DNA of 64,000 nt from Aplectana chamaeleonis (taxonomy: Eukaryota; Nematoda; Chromadorea; Rhabditida; Cosmocercidae). The notes under the pieces were generated by a model that saw only the letters and a list, made by a program, of their open reading frames with translations, ran no database searches and was not told the DNA's origin. The stretch lies in assembly GCA_029168955.1 (NCBI GenBank), contig JAPDOI010000063.1, positions 1,240,001-1,304,000 on the forward strand, in the 5' to 3' direction. A program made the position numbers and the translations under genes. Positions within the stretch are counted from its first letter, which is position 1; every line of letters starts with the position of its first letter. This document shows, piece after piece, positions 1 through 10,700 of the stretch.

Positions 1-2088
1 GAACGATGGGCCGGCTTCGCCGACTCACCTCCAATCACCACGCGTAGTATTCGTTTCGCTCCGCCTAACGATGGGCCGGCTTCGCCGGCCACCCTCCGTG
101 TAGTATTCGTTCGGCTTCGCCGAACGATGGGCCGGCTTCGCCGACCCACCTCCAATCACCACGCGTAGTATTCATTCGGCTCCGCCGAACGATGGGCCGG
201 CTTCGCCGACCCACCTCCAATCACCATGCGTAGTATTCGTTCGGCTTCGCCGACCCTCCTCCATTCACCACGCGTAGTATTCATTCGGCTTTGCCGAACA
301 ATGGGCCGGCTTCGCCAGCCACCCTCCGTGTAATACTCGTTCGGCTTCGACGTATCATGGGCCGGCTTCGCCGACCCACCTCCATTCACCACGCGTGTAG
401 TATTCGTTCGGCTTCGCCGAACGATGGGCCGGCTTCGTCGACCCACCTCCAATCACCACGCGTAATATTCATTCGGCTTCGCCAAACGATGGGCCGGCTT
501 CGCCGACTCACCTCCAATCACCACGCGTAGTATTCATTCGGCTCCGCCAAACGATGGGCCGGCTTCGCCGACCCACCTCCAATCACCACGCGTAGTATTC
601 GTTCGGCTTCGCCGACCCACCTCCATTCACCACGCGTGTAGTATTCGTTCGGCTTCGCCGAACGATGGGCCGGCTTCGTCGACCCACCTCCAATCACCAC
701 GCGTAATATTCATTCGGCTTCGCCAAACGATGGGCCGGCTTCGCCGACTCACCTCCAATCACCACGCGTAGTATTCATTCGGCTCCGCCAAACGATGGGC
801 CGGCTTCGCCTACCCACCTCCAATCACCACGCATAGTATTCGTTCGTCCTCGCCGAACGATAAGCCGGCTTCGCCGACCCACCTCCATTCACCACGCGTG
901 TAGTATTCGTTCGGCTTCGCCAAACGATGGGCCGGCTTCGCCGACTCACCTCCAATCACCACGCGTAGTATTCATTCGGCTCCGCCAAACGATGGGCCGG
1001 CTTCGCCGACCCACCTCCAATCACCACGCGTAGTATTCGTTCGGCTTCACCGACCCACCTCCATTCACCACGCGTAGTATTCATTCGGCTCCGCCAAACG
1101 ATGGACCAACTTCGCCTGCTACCCTCCGTATAGTAGTCGTTCGGCTTCGACGTATCATGGGCCGGCTTCGCCGACCCACCTCCATTCACCACGCGTGTAG
1201 TATTCGGTCGGCTTCGCCGAACGATGGGCCGGCCGTGTCGACCCACCTCCATTCACCACACGTAGTATTCGTTCGGCTTCACCGAACGATGGGCCGGCTT
1301 CGCCGACCCACCTCCAATCACCACGCGTAGTATTCGTTCGGCTTCGCCGAACGATGAGCCGGCTTCGCCGGCCTTCCTCCGTGTAGTATTCGTTCGGCTT
1401 CGCCGAACGATGGGCCGGCTTCGCCGACCCACCTCCAATCACCACGCATAGTATTCGTTCGGCTTCGCTGACCCACCTTAAATCACCACGCGTAGTATTC
1501 GTTCGGCTTCGCCGAACGATGGGCCCGCTTCGCCGACCCACCTCCAATCACCAAGCGTAGTATTCGTTTGGCTCCGCCAAACGATGGGCCGGCTTCGCCG
1601 ACCCACCTCCAATCATCACGCGTAGTATTCGTTCGGCTTCGGCGACCAACCTCCATTCACCACTCGTAGTATTAATTCGGCTCCGCCGAACGATGGGCCG
1701 GCTTCGCAGGCCACCCTTTGTGTAGTATTTGTTCGGCTTCGCCGAACGATGGGCCGGCTTCGCCGAACCACCTCCAATCACCACGCGTAGTATTCGTTTG
1801 GCTCCGCCAAACGATGGGCCGACTTCGCCTGCTACCCTCCGTATAGTATTCGTTCGGCTTCGACGTATCATGGGCCGGCTTCGCCGACCCACCTCCATTG
1901 CGTAGTATTCGTTTGGCTCCGCCAAACGATGGGCCGACTTCGCCTGCTACCCTCAGTATAGTATTCGTTCGGCTTCGACGTATCATGGGCCGGCTTCACC
2001 GACCCACCTCCATTCACCACGCGTAGTATTCGTTCGGCTTCGCTGAACGATGAGCCGGCTCCGCCGGCCCACCTCCAATCACCACGCG
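1..2088. repeat. Degenerate 60-66 bp minisatellite array
   Basis: A head-to-tail array of a roughly 60-66 bp unit fills this stretch and continues beyond the left edge. Each unit carries GGGCCGGCTTCGCCG, then CCACCTCCAATCACCACG and CGTAGTATTCGTTCGG. The unit contains short dyads (CGGCTTCGCCG) able to form small hairpins. Variants differ by small substitutions and by a shorter form ending in CCTCCGTGTAGTATT. The array is open in several frames on both strands, giving repetitive pseudo-proteins that I do not regard as genes. Confidence 0.95.
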
Positions 2089-2089
2089 T

Positions 2090-2623
2090 TTTTCTCTTAG
2101 GGTTCGAAACTTGCCTCGATTTGGTTTCTGATTTGGGATTGTTCATAGCACTCCCCATCTCCAGGTACCAGGTTTGATGGGGGTTTATGAAACGTTTCAT
2201 TGAAAAATGCTCTCCGAAATTACCCTTTTTGACGCATGAGGGGAACCTTTTGATTCGAAAATTTCTCCTAGGATTCGAAACTTGCCTCGAATTGGTTTCT
2301 GATTTGGGATTGTTCATAGCACTCCCCATCTCTAGGTACCAGGTTTGATGGAGGTTTGAAAAGGGCTTTCACTGAAAAACGCTCTCGAAAATTCACTTTT
2401 TCGACGCCTGAGGGGGGTCTTTTGATCCGAAATTTTTCTCTCAGAATTCGAGACTTGCCTCAATTTGGTTTCTGCCTTGGGATTGTTCATAGCACTCCCC
2501 ATCTCTAGGTACCAGATTTGATGGGGGTTTATAAAGGGGTTTCATTGAAAAATGCTCTCCGAAATTACCATTTTTGACGCCTGAGGAGAACCTTTTGATT
2601 CGAAAATTTCTCCTAGGATTCGA
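2090..2623. repeat. 172 bp tandem repeat, three full copies plus a stub
   Basis: Three copies start near 2090, 2262 and 2435, with the beginning of a fourth at 2607. Each starts TTTCTC(T/C)TAG and includes GATTGTTCATAGCACTCCCC and CTCTCCGAAATTACC. The period of 172-173 bp differs completely from the adjacent short-unit array, so two unrelated satellites abut here. Confidence 0.9.
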
Positions 2624-3090
2624 CAGCATTCACAATGAAAATGCACTTAAATACAAAATGAAAATGCACTTAAACACAAAAATCGAAAAAAAAAGAAAGC
2701 AATAAGCAAAAAAAAAGCAGGACGAAGCAGTGGTGAAGGCGCTGAATAACGCGCCCCAATCGGCTCCTCTTCGAAGCTGCCCCACCACCATGCAGGCGCT
2801 GTGCTGAACGCTCGTAGCCCCATATAGCCCCATAGTCAACATTATTTTTCTTGCCCTTGCGATTCTTTATATATAGGATGAGGGTTACATGAAGTCTTCC
2901 TGCTATGTTAAAAAATACGAAATTTCGGTTCTCTTTGCGAAAGTTTTGACAGCATTGTGATTAGCTTCCTGAATTGAGCGAAAAATCTGAAAACAATCAG
3001 TTTTGTGCCTGTGCCTTTGAGCAAATACGTTTGCCTTTGATACCATGAAGTTCCACGCACACACACGCTCATCGTTTGGTACCATCGAAC
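2624..3090. other. No gene recognised
   Basis: AT-rich stretch with a short tandem of AATGAAAATGCACTTAAA at 2633-2680 and a purine tract near 2685-2720. The longest open frames are about 60 codons and look random. Confidence 0.5.
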
Positions 3091-3092
3091 TA

Positions 3093-3806
3093 TTAGGTTG
3101 ATAGAAAAGTTCCCGGACTTCTCACGACTGTGAAAAAAAAACGCTTATTTAAAAAACAAACAAGGCTCACCCAACAAACTAATTTCCATCACACTCAAGG
3201 ATTCTTCGCCACCGATTGGGCAGATCATGAATTCGCGTCGCATAGAACTCTGGCTATTCCGAGTCGAAGTATTCTTCTAAGGCCATTTTGACTTCGTCAT
3301 CCTTAGTGAACTGTTTTCCATCCAGGAAGTGCTGCATCAAGCGGAACAGATGGTAGTCGGAAGGTGCAGGATCTGGGCTCCATGGAGGGTGAGGAAGAAC
3401 TTCCCAGCCCAGCTCTAGCAGTGTCTGTCGGGTTATCTGAGATACGTGTGGCCGAGCATTGCCGTGAAGAAGGCAAAAGTGTTTATCCCAGGGCGACTGG
3501 ACCTGGGCTGGGAAGTTATTCCTAACCCTCCATATATCCCAGGTCTTGCCCCTTCCGACCACCATCTGTTCCACTCGATGCAGCACTTCCTTGATGGGAA
3601 ACAGTTCACTAACGATGGCGAAGTGAAAATGACCTTAGAAGAATACTTCGACTCGAAACAGCCAGAGTTTTACGCTTCGTTGATTCATGATCTGCCCAAT
3701 CGGTGGCGAAAGATCCTTGAATGTGATGGAAATTATTTTGTTGGGTGTTGGGTGGTTTTTTTTATTCAAAGTCGTTAAATGTCCGGAAACTTTTGCATCA
3801 ACCTAA
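3093..3806. mobile_element. Palindromic mariner derivative: two 3' transposase halves joined head-to-head
   Basis: A 714 bp element flanked by TA duplications (3091-3092, 3807-3808). Its ends are inverted repeats beginning TTAGGTTGAT. The left arm encodes, on the minus strand, the C-terminal part of a mariner transposase (HGNARPHVS, then [16 protein letters not shown] at about 3330-3480). The right arm encodes the corresponding part on the plus strand ([16 protein letters not shown] through NRWRKILE, about 3500-3740). Both termini are therefore 3' ends and the middle near 3500 is the fusion point. Mariner transposases use a DD34D triad; here the second Asp is Gly in the left arm, so no active enzyme is encoded. 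Confidence 0.85.
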
Positions 3807-3936
3807 TACAGGCGTAAGATTGCGGTGATCACCGTGAGTTTGATTCGTTTAGCGCCAAAATTTTTCCGATAACTGTCAGAATTTCGCCTCGAACTTACTG
3901 TTTGATCCTAGAGTATAACGTAATTTTTTCACCTAC

Positions 3937-3938
3937 AG
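3937..3938 (+). promoter_or_regulatory. Probable spliced-leader trans-splice acceptor
   Basis: An AG preceded by a pyrimidine-rich stretch (TTTTTTCACCTACAG) lies 31 bases before the ATG of the Cys-repeat gene. Nematode mRNAs commonly receive a spliced leader at such sites; it could instead be the acceptor of an unseen 5' non-coding exon. Confidence 0.45.
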
Positions 3939-3969
3939 AGCCTGCACTACATCACTTATCTCAGGAGAG

Positions 3970-6900
3970 ATGAAGCAGTTTCCAGTTTTACTGACGGGAC
4001 TGTCCGTGCTCAGGTAATAGGATTTGTGACCTCAGTACGACAAAAATCATACTCTACGCTGATATTCTCCTCTTCAGCCTGGTAAAAACGCAATTCCTCG
4101 GCAGTTCGCTCTACAACGCGTTGATCGGTGGCTATGGCGAGTCGGATATGTGTCGATATATTTCATGTCCATTTGGACAGTACTGCTGGAATGGAAACTG
4201 TATAAGTACTGGAGGAGTGGCTGGTGCAAGGCAAGTATCGTTTTATTCTGCAGTGACATTTGAGATAGCGTTAATCTGCTGCAAGGTGCGTTAGGTTGGA
4301 CCAGAATTTCTGCAACAAGTGCATTGCCCTTGTCTGTCTGCGATCTTTAAACGGGTTCTCTCAAATTCGGGCCGACTCCATTAATCACCGGTCGCAATCA
4401 TCAAGAACTTTTTTACCCTAATTACCAACTAGTCTAGGTAGGAAGCCATTTCACCGAATCGAAGCGTTTTTTGCCGCATTTTGTTATTTTTTGTACTTCT
4501 CGGTAGCCAAAGCATTGTCTTGAGAGGGAAACTCGGGGGAAAAAGTTATCGTTAATACCGCCTCCAATAAAGGTGTGATTGAAAATGCGATTCTCACCAA
4601 ATTTCCGAAAATTTTGAAATTCGCTCCATTGAAGGTTTTTTTTTCGAACGTGTTGTGATATCGTAATCGAGAGTATAAATGCTTCGAACACAGGAGCAGG
4701 TGTGGTCTGGAACATTCGTAAAAAGCCATACGTTTTGCAGTTGACCGGGAACGAGGGTGTCTTTTTTACCCCAACATCGCTATCTGCCCTTATGTTTCGC
4801 CATTATCGGGCCTCTCAACTGGTTGGCGGTCAGAGTGGAGAGCTCTTTATAAATGCCCCACGGAAGGACATTCAACGGTTTGTCGAACCCGGAACTTCCT
4901 GTACATTTTGATGTAATGTTCGAAGTAAGTCGAGCTTTTTAAGGAGCCACGAATGCATTTTGACAGAAGAAGAGTTTATATAGCCCACATGCTCGAAAGA
5001 CCACAGGCATACAAGTTACACTTCTTAGAATTCGCCGAGCTTTAAAATCAACCCAACAATTGTGGTTAGCCTTTTTTTCAAAGGAAAAATTTGGATAGTT
5101 TTATTCTAACATTCTGCGGCTACTTAACTTGGAAACGGCTATTCTTTTAGGGGTGGAATCGGAGGAATAAGCGCTCTCACATCCGCAGCTTCACTATACG
5201 GGTTAGGAGCCGGTAGAGGTGAGTTTTTAACTTTTGTCTATAGTTTTATTCGTGAAAATGCTACCCTTTTTGTGACGTTTCCGGTCAAGAATAATACGAA
5301 AATATTGAAGGAAACTAGAAAATCTCTTTACCGCCTTTCCTCCGCTGATGTGGACTGTGAGGACTGTAGCTTTACATGACAGTGTTAAAATGTGTGTTCT
5401 CTGCCTTGATGTAACTTCGCGAAACATTTGAAGTCATGATTTTAACATTTGAAGTTTTTTTCAGCCGTATTATGATTCGTTTCAACATGGCCGTCACTAG
5501 AACATAGCACCTTTTCAAGTGTTGATTAGTTGAAAATAAGGCTTCATTACTGAAAGCATACAAGACTTATAGTTCGCACAATAATTTTAGTCTGATGAAT
5601 GGACGGGGCTGCAACTGTAGATCACCCCGCGCGAATCTAAACCCCATCCTTCAGTGAGACAGCCAACCATGCACGGCCAGCCGCCTGCTTCATGCGTCAG
5701 ACTAAAACGAAAACGGGAACCACATGAGGCCCGTTTTCGGTTTAATCTACGATGACCAGGCGGCTATGCGTAATGGCGACGGCCCTCACTGAAGAATGGA
5801 GTTTCGATTCACGCGGGGTGATCTACCGTCGCAGCCCCGTCCATTCATCAGACTAAAATGATTGCGCAAACTCTACATCCGACCGACAGTGGAATCGAGA
5901 ACGACAATCTGTTGCCCCACCATGAAAAAAGACACCTACATCATAGAGAAAGTTAAGAATAATTTTACGCGCAAGCTACTTGCAAGGATCGGAGGTTTCT
6001 TGTATTGAAAAATTCCAAGAGTCTCAGTTAGGAACGAGTATCTTGGGATTCCGTCCCTTGAATTCCGTCGCAGATGATTTGACGTATGCTTGATTCACAA
6101 ATTACTGCATAACTCGATAGCAATCGGAATCAACAACGCATTCGAGGCAGTTCCCTCGCGAACAAGAGGAAGTCGCTTCAAAATTCCACTTGGAGACCCA
6201 AAAACTGGTTTGCGTGCAGAATTTTTCTACTATCGAGCAAAAGAAGTGCATATCTAAAGCGCACAAAGAATATATCAGCACCGATGACACAAAGCCATTT
6301 TGAACGGCATGCTGGGAGGTTGTTACTCATCAGTGAGACGTCGAAGTAGTTCGGAACGGCTCTTATATCCCCTTTTCATATACTTTTTATGCCTTTTTCG
6401 AAGCGGCTTATACAGTTTGAATGTGTGTTTCTGCTCTTCTATTCATAGTATGCCATTTCGACGATTATTATTCCACGATTGCCTTATGCAAACCTAATAA
6501 AATAAACAAACATAAACATAACTAATCGAGTCATCCTGTAATTGGCGCAGGCGTTCGCTTTTTATTGCACCCGTGTGTGCATGTGCCATCGGTGTTATAA
6601 TTGCCGATCAACATTGACCGCCCCGATAGTCAATCGTTGTGCGCGAGAAAATACCGGATATGTGAGGTTGGCTGGTACAATTAAGTACTCTGCCGCCATC
6701 GGTACGGTCTCGACCGATGATCGATAGAAACAACATGGAACATGGGCGATTGTTTTAGTCACCAAAAGTCAAGACACTGAGACAAGACTTTAGAAGCTGA
6801 ATGCGGTTCTGGGGAAGGACTATTCTTGAGCCTGCGCCAGTATCGTGTACAGATTCTACGTGAAAGTTCGCCCACCCAGGGGTTCCAACCACGGATGAGC

Positions 6901-7627
6901 GGATTTTTTTTCTAAGTTTTGGAAATCGGAACGACTATTTGAATTTTGGAAGTCTTAATTTATATCAAATTCTACTGGCTCAGTCCTGGCATTCTACATT
7001 CAGTGTTCAACAAAATAAGTCGCTCAGAACATGACTAACACTACGTCAAGACCTGTGCATGCATTATGTTCTCACCTCAACTTTTTATTGAAATGGCGCA
7101 CCTACAAAAACACATCTCCGCGTGAAGAGACTCCGCGTTCACTGTTGAAGGTTGGAGCAAACTCGGTGCCATATGCTATAACATACACTTCAACTCCGCA
7201 CTGCCGTTCAGTCCGCAAAGTTCACGCTGATGACGAAAGCGTGTACCGGCGCGGTTGCGAGTATCCTGAGACAGGGTTGTGGGATCAACCGGGCGGTGAG
7301 ATCACCCGGGCACCAAAGGCAAAAACCGCCCGGGTGATCCCACATCCCTGTCTGAAGATACTTGCAATCGCTCCGCAGCACGCTTTCGAAATCAGCGTGC
7401 ACTTTGCGGACTGAACGGCAGTGCGGAGGTGAACTGTAGGTGCATCGGGTTTGCGCCGACCATCAACGGTGAGCGCGAAGTCTCCTCAAAATCCATGCCG
7501 ATGTTACTTGTTCACAGTGTAAATTTTCTCCTGCACTGACTTCCTTGCGCTCTCTCTCTCTGAGTTGTGTTAAGCGTCCTGCATGACGTATAAATAGATA
7601 AATAAATAAACCATAAATAAATAGAAA

Positions 7628-7698
<71 letters not shown>

Positions 7699-7722
7699 GT
7701 AAATAAATAAATAAATAAATTT

Positions 7723-7754
<32 letters not shown>

Positions 7755-10700
7755 ACAAAAAAATAAATAAATAATTAAATAAATAAATATATAAATAAAT
7801 AAATAAATAAATAAATAAATTAAATGAGTAGATAAATCATTTAATTAAAAAAAATTAATAAGTATTTTAATAGATCGAAAATCGGAAATCGAGTGTTCTG
7901 TAATACGTTCACCTATAGATTCCGACCCCGTGGTGGATGCACCTACCAAGTTACTAATCTGTTTCCCCCTCAGTATTGATCTGAACTTCTCGGTGGAAGA
8001 AAGGTTTTCCTCTAGAAAAAAGCCCTCATAGAACTCTTAAATTTTGGAAGAAAAACCTGTTTGAAGAAAAGATCGATTTTCAAAAACACCGGTTTTGTGT
8101 GTTGCGTGTGGCCAAGTCCGGAGATCTCAAACGTCGAAAATAGCTTCGCGCTTCGAATTTTCATAGTGAGCGACTTTGTTTTGAGGTTTTTTTTCGAAAT
8201 TCCGGAATTTTAAAATTATGATGTGCCTTGTTTGTATGTGTTAGCATTAAGTGAAATAATTAGTTCTCAAGACCTTGGCAACTGTTCTCTTGGATGGACA
8301 ACATTTCTATCTCATGAACAAGCTGATCCAGTTTGTCGATTGACTCACGGGGTCTCCGTCCGCTTTCTTGCCATTTTTCTTGTGACAACAGGCTTGAAAA
8401 TTCGAACTCTTTGTTTCCAACTTGTATTCCACGCTTTTGAGGATGTTTCGAACCTAGTCATCCTTCTCGGACAGAGGCGATCTCTGCTCATAGCCGAAAA
8501 GTTTATGAATTATAGGTAGGGATGGCCATTTGTTGTATCCCTTCATAGTTTCTCGATTGGCTGTAGTAGCTTTCCCATTTGATGACAAGATAAGTAACTC
8601 AACCAAAGGACATATTTTTTTCTACACCGCTTTGAGTCAACATACATAATTATGTTATCGTGGGAATTATGAAAGTGTATTATCAAGCCACTTCTCAGGT
8701 TTTTTTGTCACGAAAAAAGATTCCCTTAGTCACCATTTAGAAAAAATGCAGATAGTTTTTTAGTCAGTCACTCTCAATTGAGCCAGATCTGCATATAGAG
8801 TTCACATAGCATGCTGTTAATCATACTAAGTGTACATTTAGCAGCTAGCAATAAGCCCTGAATGGAATTATTATGCCATCGTCAGCTAACCCAACCTTAC
8901 TATCCAACCGCTAGCTTACATCGTTATTGCTATTGCGCAATTGTCATGGAATAACCGCACAGCCGAGCCAGTTTGACCAGTTTGATACGATAATTGCGCA
9001 TCGGGAAAATTGCGTAATCCAGAGACCGAAGAGAGCTGCGCGTGTGAACTTTTCATTCGTAACGTAATGCTCAGGAATTCGGGATTTAATCAAGGAAAAG
9101 TACTGACACGTAATTTTCAATTTCGTACATACATACAGTGTAAACTACAGTGCCTTGATATTGCAGGACTCGGCATTGGTGGTGTACCACCCCCAGTTGG
9201 AGTTGGAGCCTATGGACCAATGGGGGCATTCGGATCTGGTGTTATGGGTGGTAAGATTATACCCGCATATGTGTTTCAGATTCTCATTATTGTCTGAACA
9301 ACATCTTCAACTGCTACCGTTAATCTTACCTTGTTTGCAGGGACGCAACCTTGCAACCTGATGCAGCAGTGCTTAAACGGACAAATTTGTGTGAATGGTT
9401 TCTGCAGTCGAAGCAATGTCGCGTACAGTGGGAGTCAAATCGTGCCCGCTCAGACAAGTAAGAGTTTTTTTGCTATTATGCATCTACTGTCCTCAATCCC
9501 CTCAGAATTATGCAGAGGAATCCTTTGATCAGGATGGTTTTCACCGTCTTGGTGACGTTGAGCGAAACTGACCTATGGGTAATGTGAGGATTTGGAAAGG
9601 TAAAACTCCAATTTAGAAGAGTGCATCGGAGTAGACCAAAAAAGGCCAAAACGTGATTTGTTCGAAAAAACACGCATCTGCTGATTCGACACTTGATACT
9701 TGCCGAAACTACATTGAAAAGGCTGTAAAATACATTCAAGTTAGTTTCTTCTGAATATCAGGATAAACCTGTGATTTTCTAATCTCTTCACTGAGGAATC
9801 TCAGCACTTTTGAATAGAAGTCACCGCTTCACTCTAGGTGGCGAAGCGGTCAAATCGGGAGTGTCGCAAATTATACCGCAGACGGGGAAGGGTTCGATTC
9901 TAAAATGATTATTCCGCGAATACCTTATTTCCTGTAATTGAACACACGGGTGTATTATTTTTGAACCCCCGCCACAAGGGCGTCCAAATAGAGGGGGGGG
10001 GTTTCAAATGGAGGGGGGGGGCTCTAATTTTTAACGGAGAATTCAAGAGTCAATATGGGCAAACAAAGTTTATTAGGCAAGCCAAAGTTGGAAAATAATG
10101 AATTACTCGTCGAACACCAAGAATTCATCATCAATAAAGTCATTACACGATTTTTGGATGGTTTTTGCCGTAACTGCAGTTCAACGTCGCAGTGCACGTT
10201 ATAGTATGTTTACACAAGGTGCTGAGGTGATCGCAAAACGCTTGGCTCCGGGCGAGATTGAACCAGCATATTCCCTTTCCGGGAGAGCGCCTTATCGCAC
10301 TGCACCACCGTAGCCCCAGCGCCGCTCTCACTCAACTGCTCGGTAAATCTTCACCGAAGCAATCTTCGGTGTTTCATCCTGTTCCATCCTGTTTCATCCC
10401 GTTATGCGGGTGAAAGGAAGATTGCTTCGGTGAAGATTTACCGAGCAGTTGAGTGAGAGCGGCGCTGGGGCTACGGTGGTGCAGTGCGATAATGCGCTCC
10501 CCAGAAAGAGAATATGCTATTCAATCTCGCCCGAGCGCGTTTTGCGATCAACTCAGCACCTTGTGTAAACATACTCATAACGATGCACTGCGGCTGTTGA
10601 ACTGCAGTTACAACAAACCATCCAAAACCAAATAATAGACAACTAAGGCATCATCTTGACAGGTCTACGACTGTTAGATAGTCTCTGACGGTATTCCTGT

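Noticed and set aside
1..2088. CRISPR-like regular repeats
   Set aside because: Units are tandem without unique spacers, and the genome is eukaryotic.
156..2329. Long repetitive open frames on both strands
   Set aside because: Translations of the satellite unit; open frames arise from unit length and composition, not from coding selection.
7031..7414. 127-codon plus-strand frame
   Set aside because: It lies across a palindromic MITE and encodes nearly mirrored sequence on the other strand (7208-7402).
9833..9902. Functional tRNA gene
   Set aside because: Promoter boxes are good but acceptor and T stems do not pair; kept only as a tRNA-like repeat.
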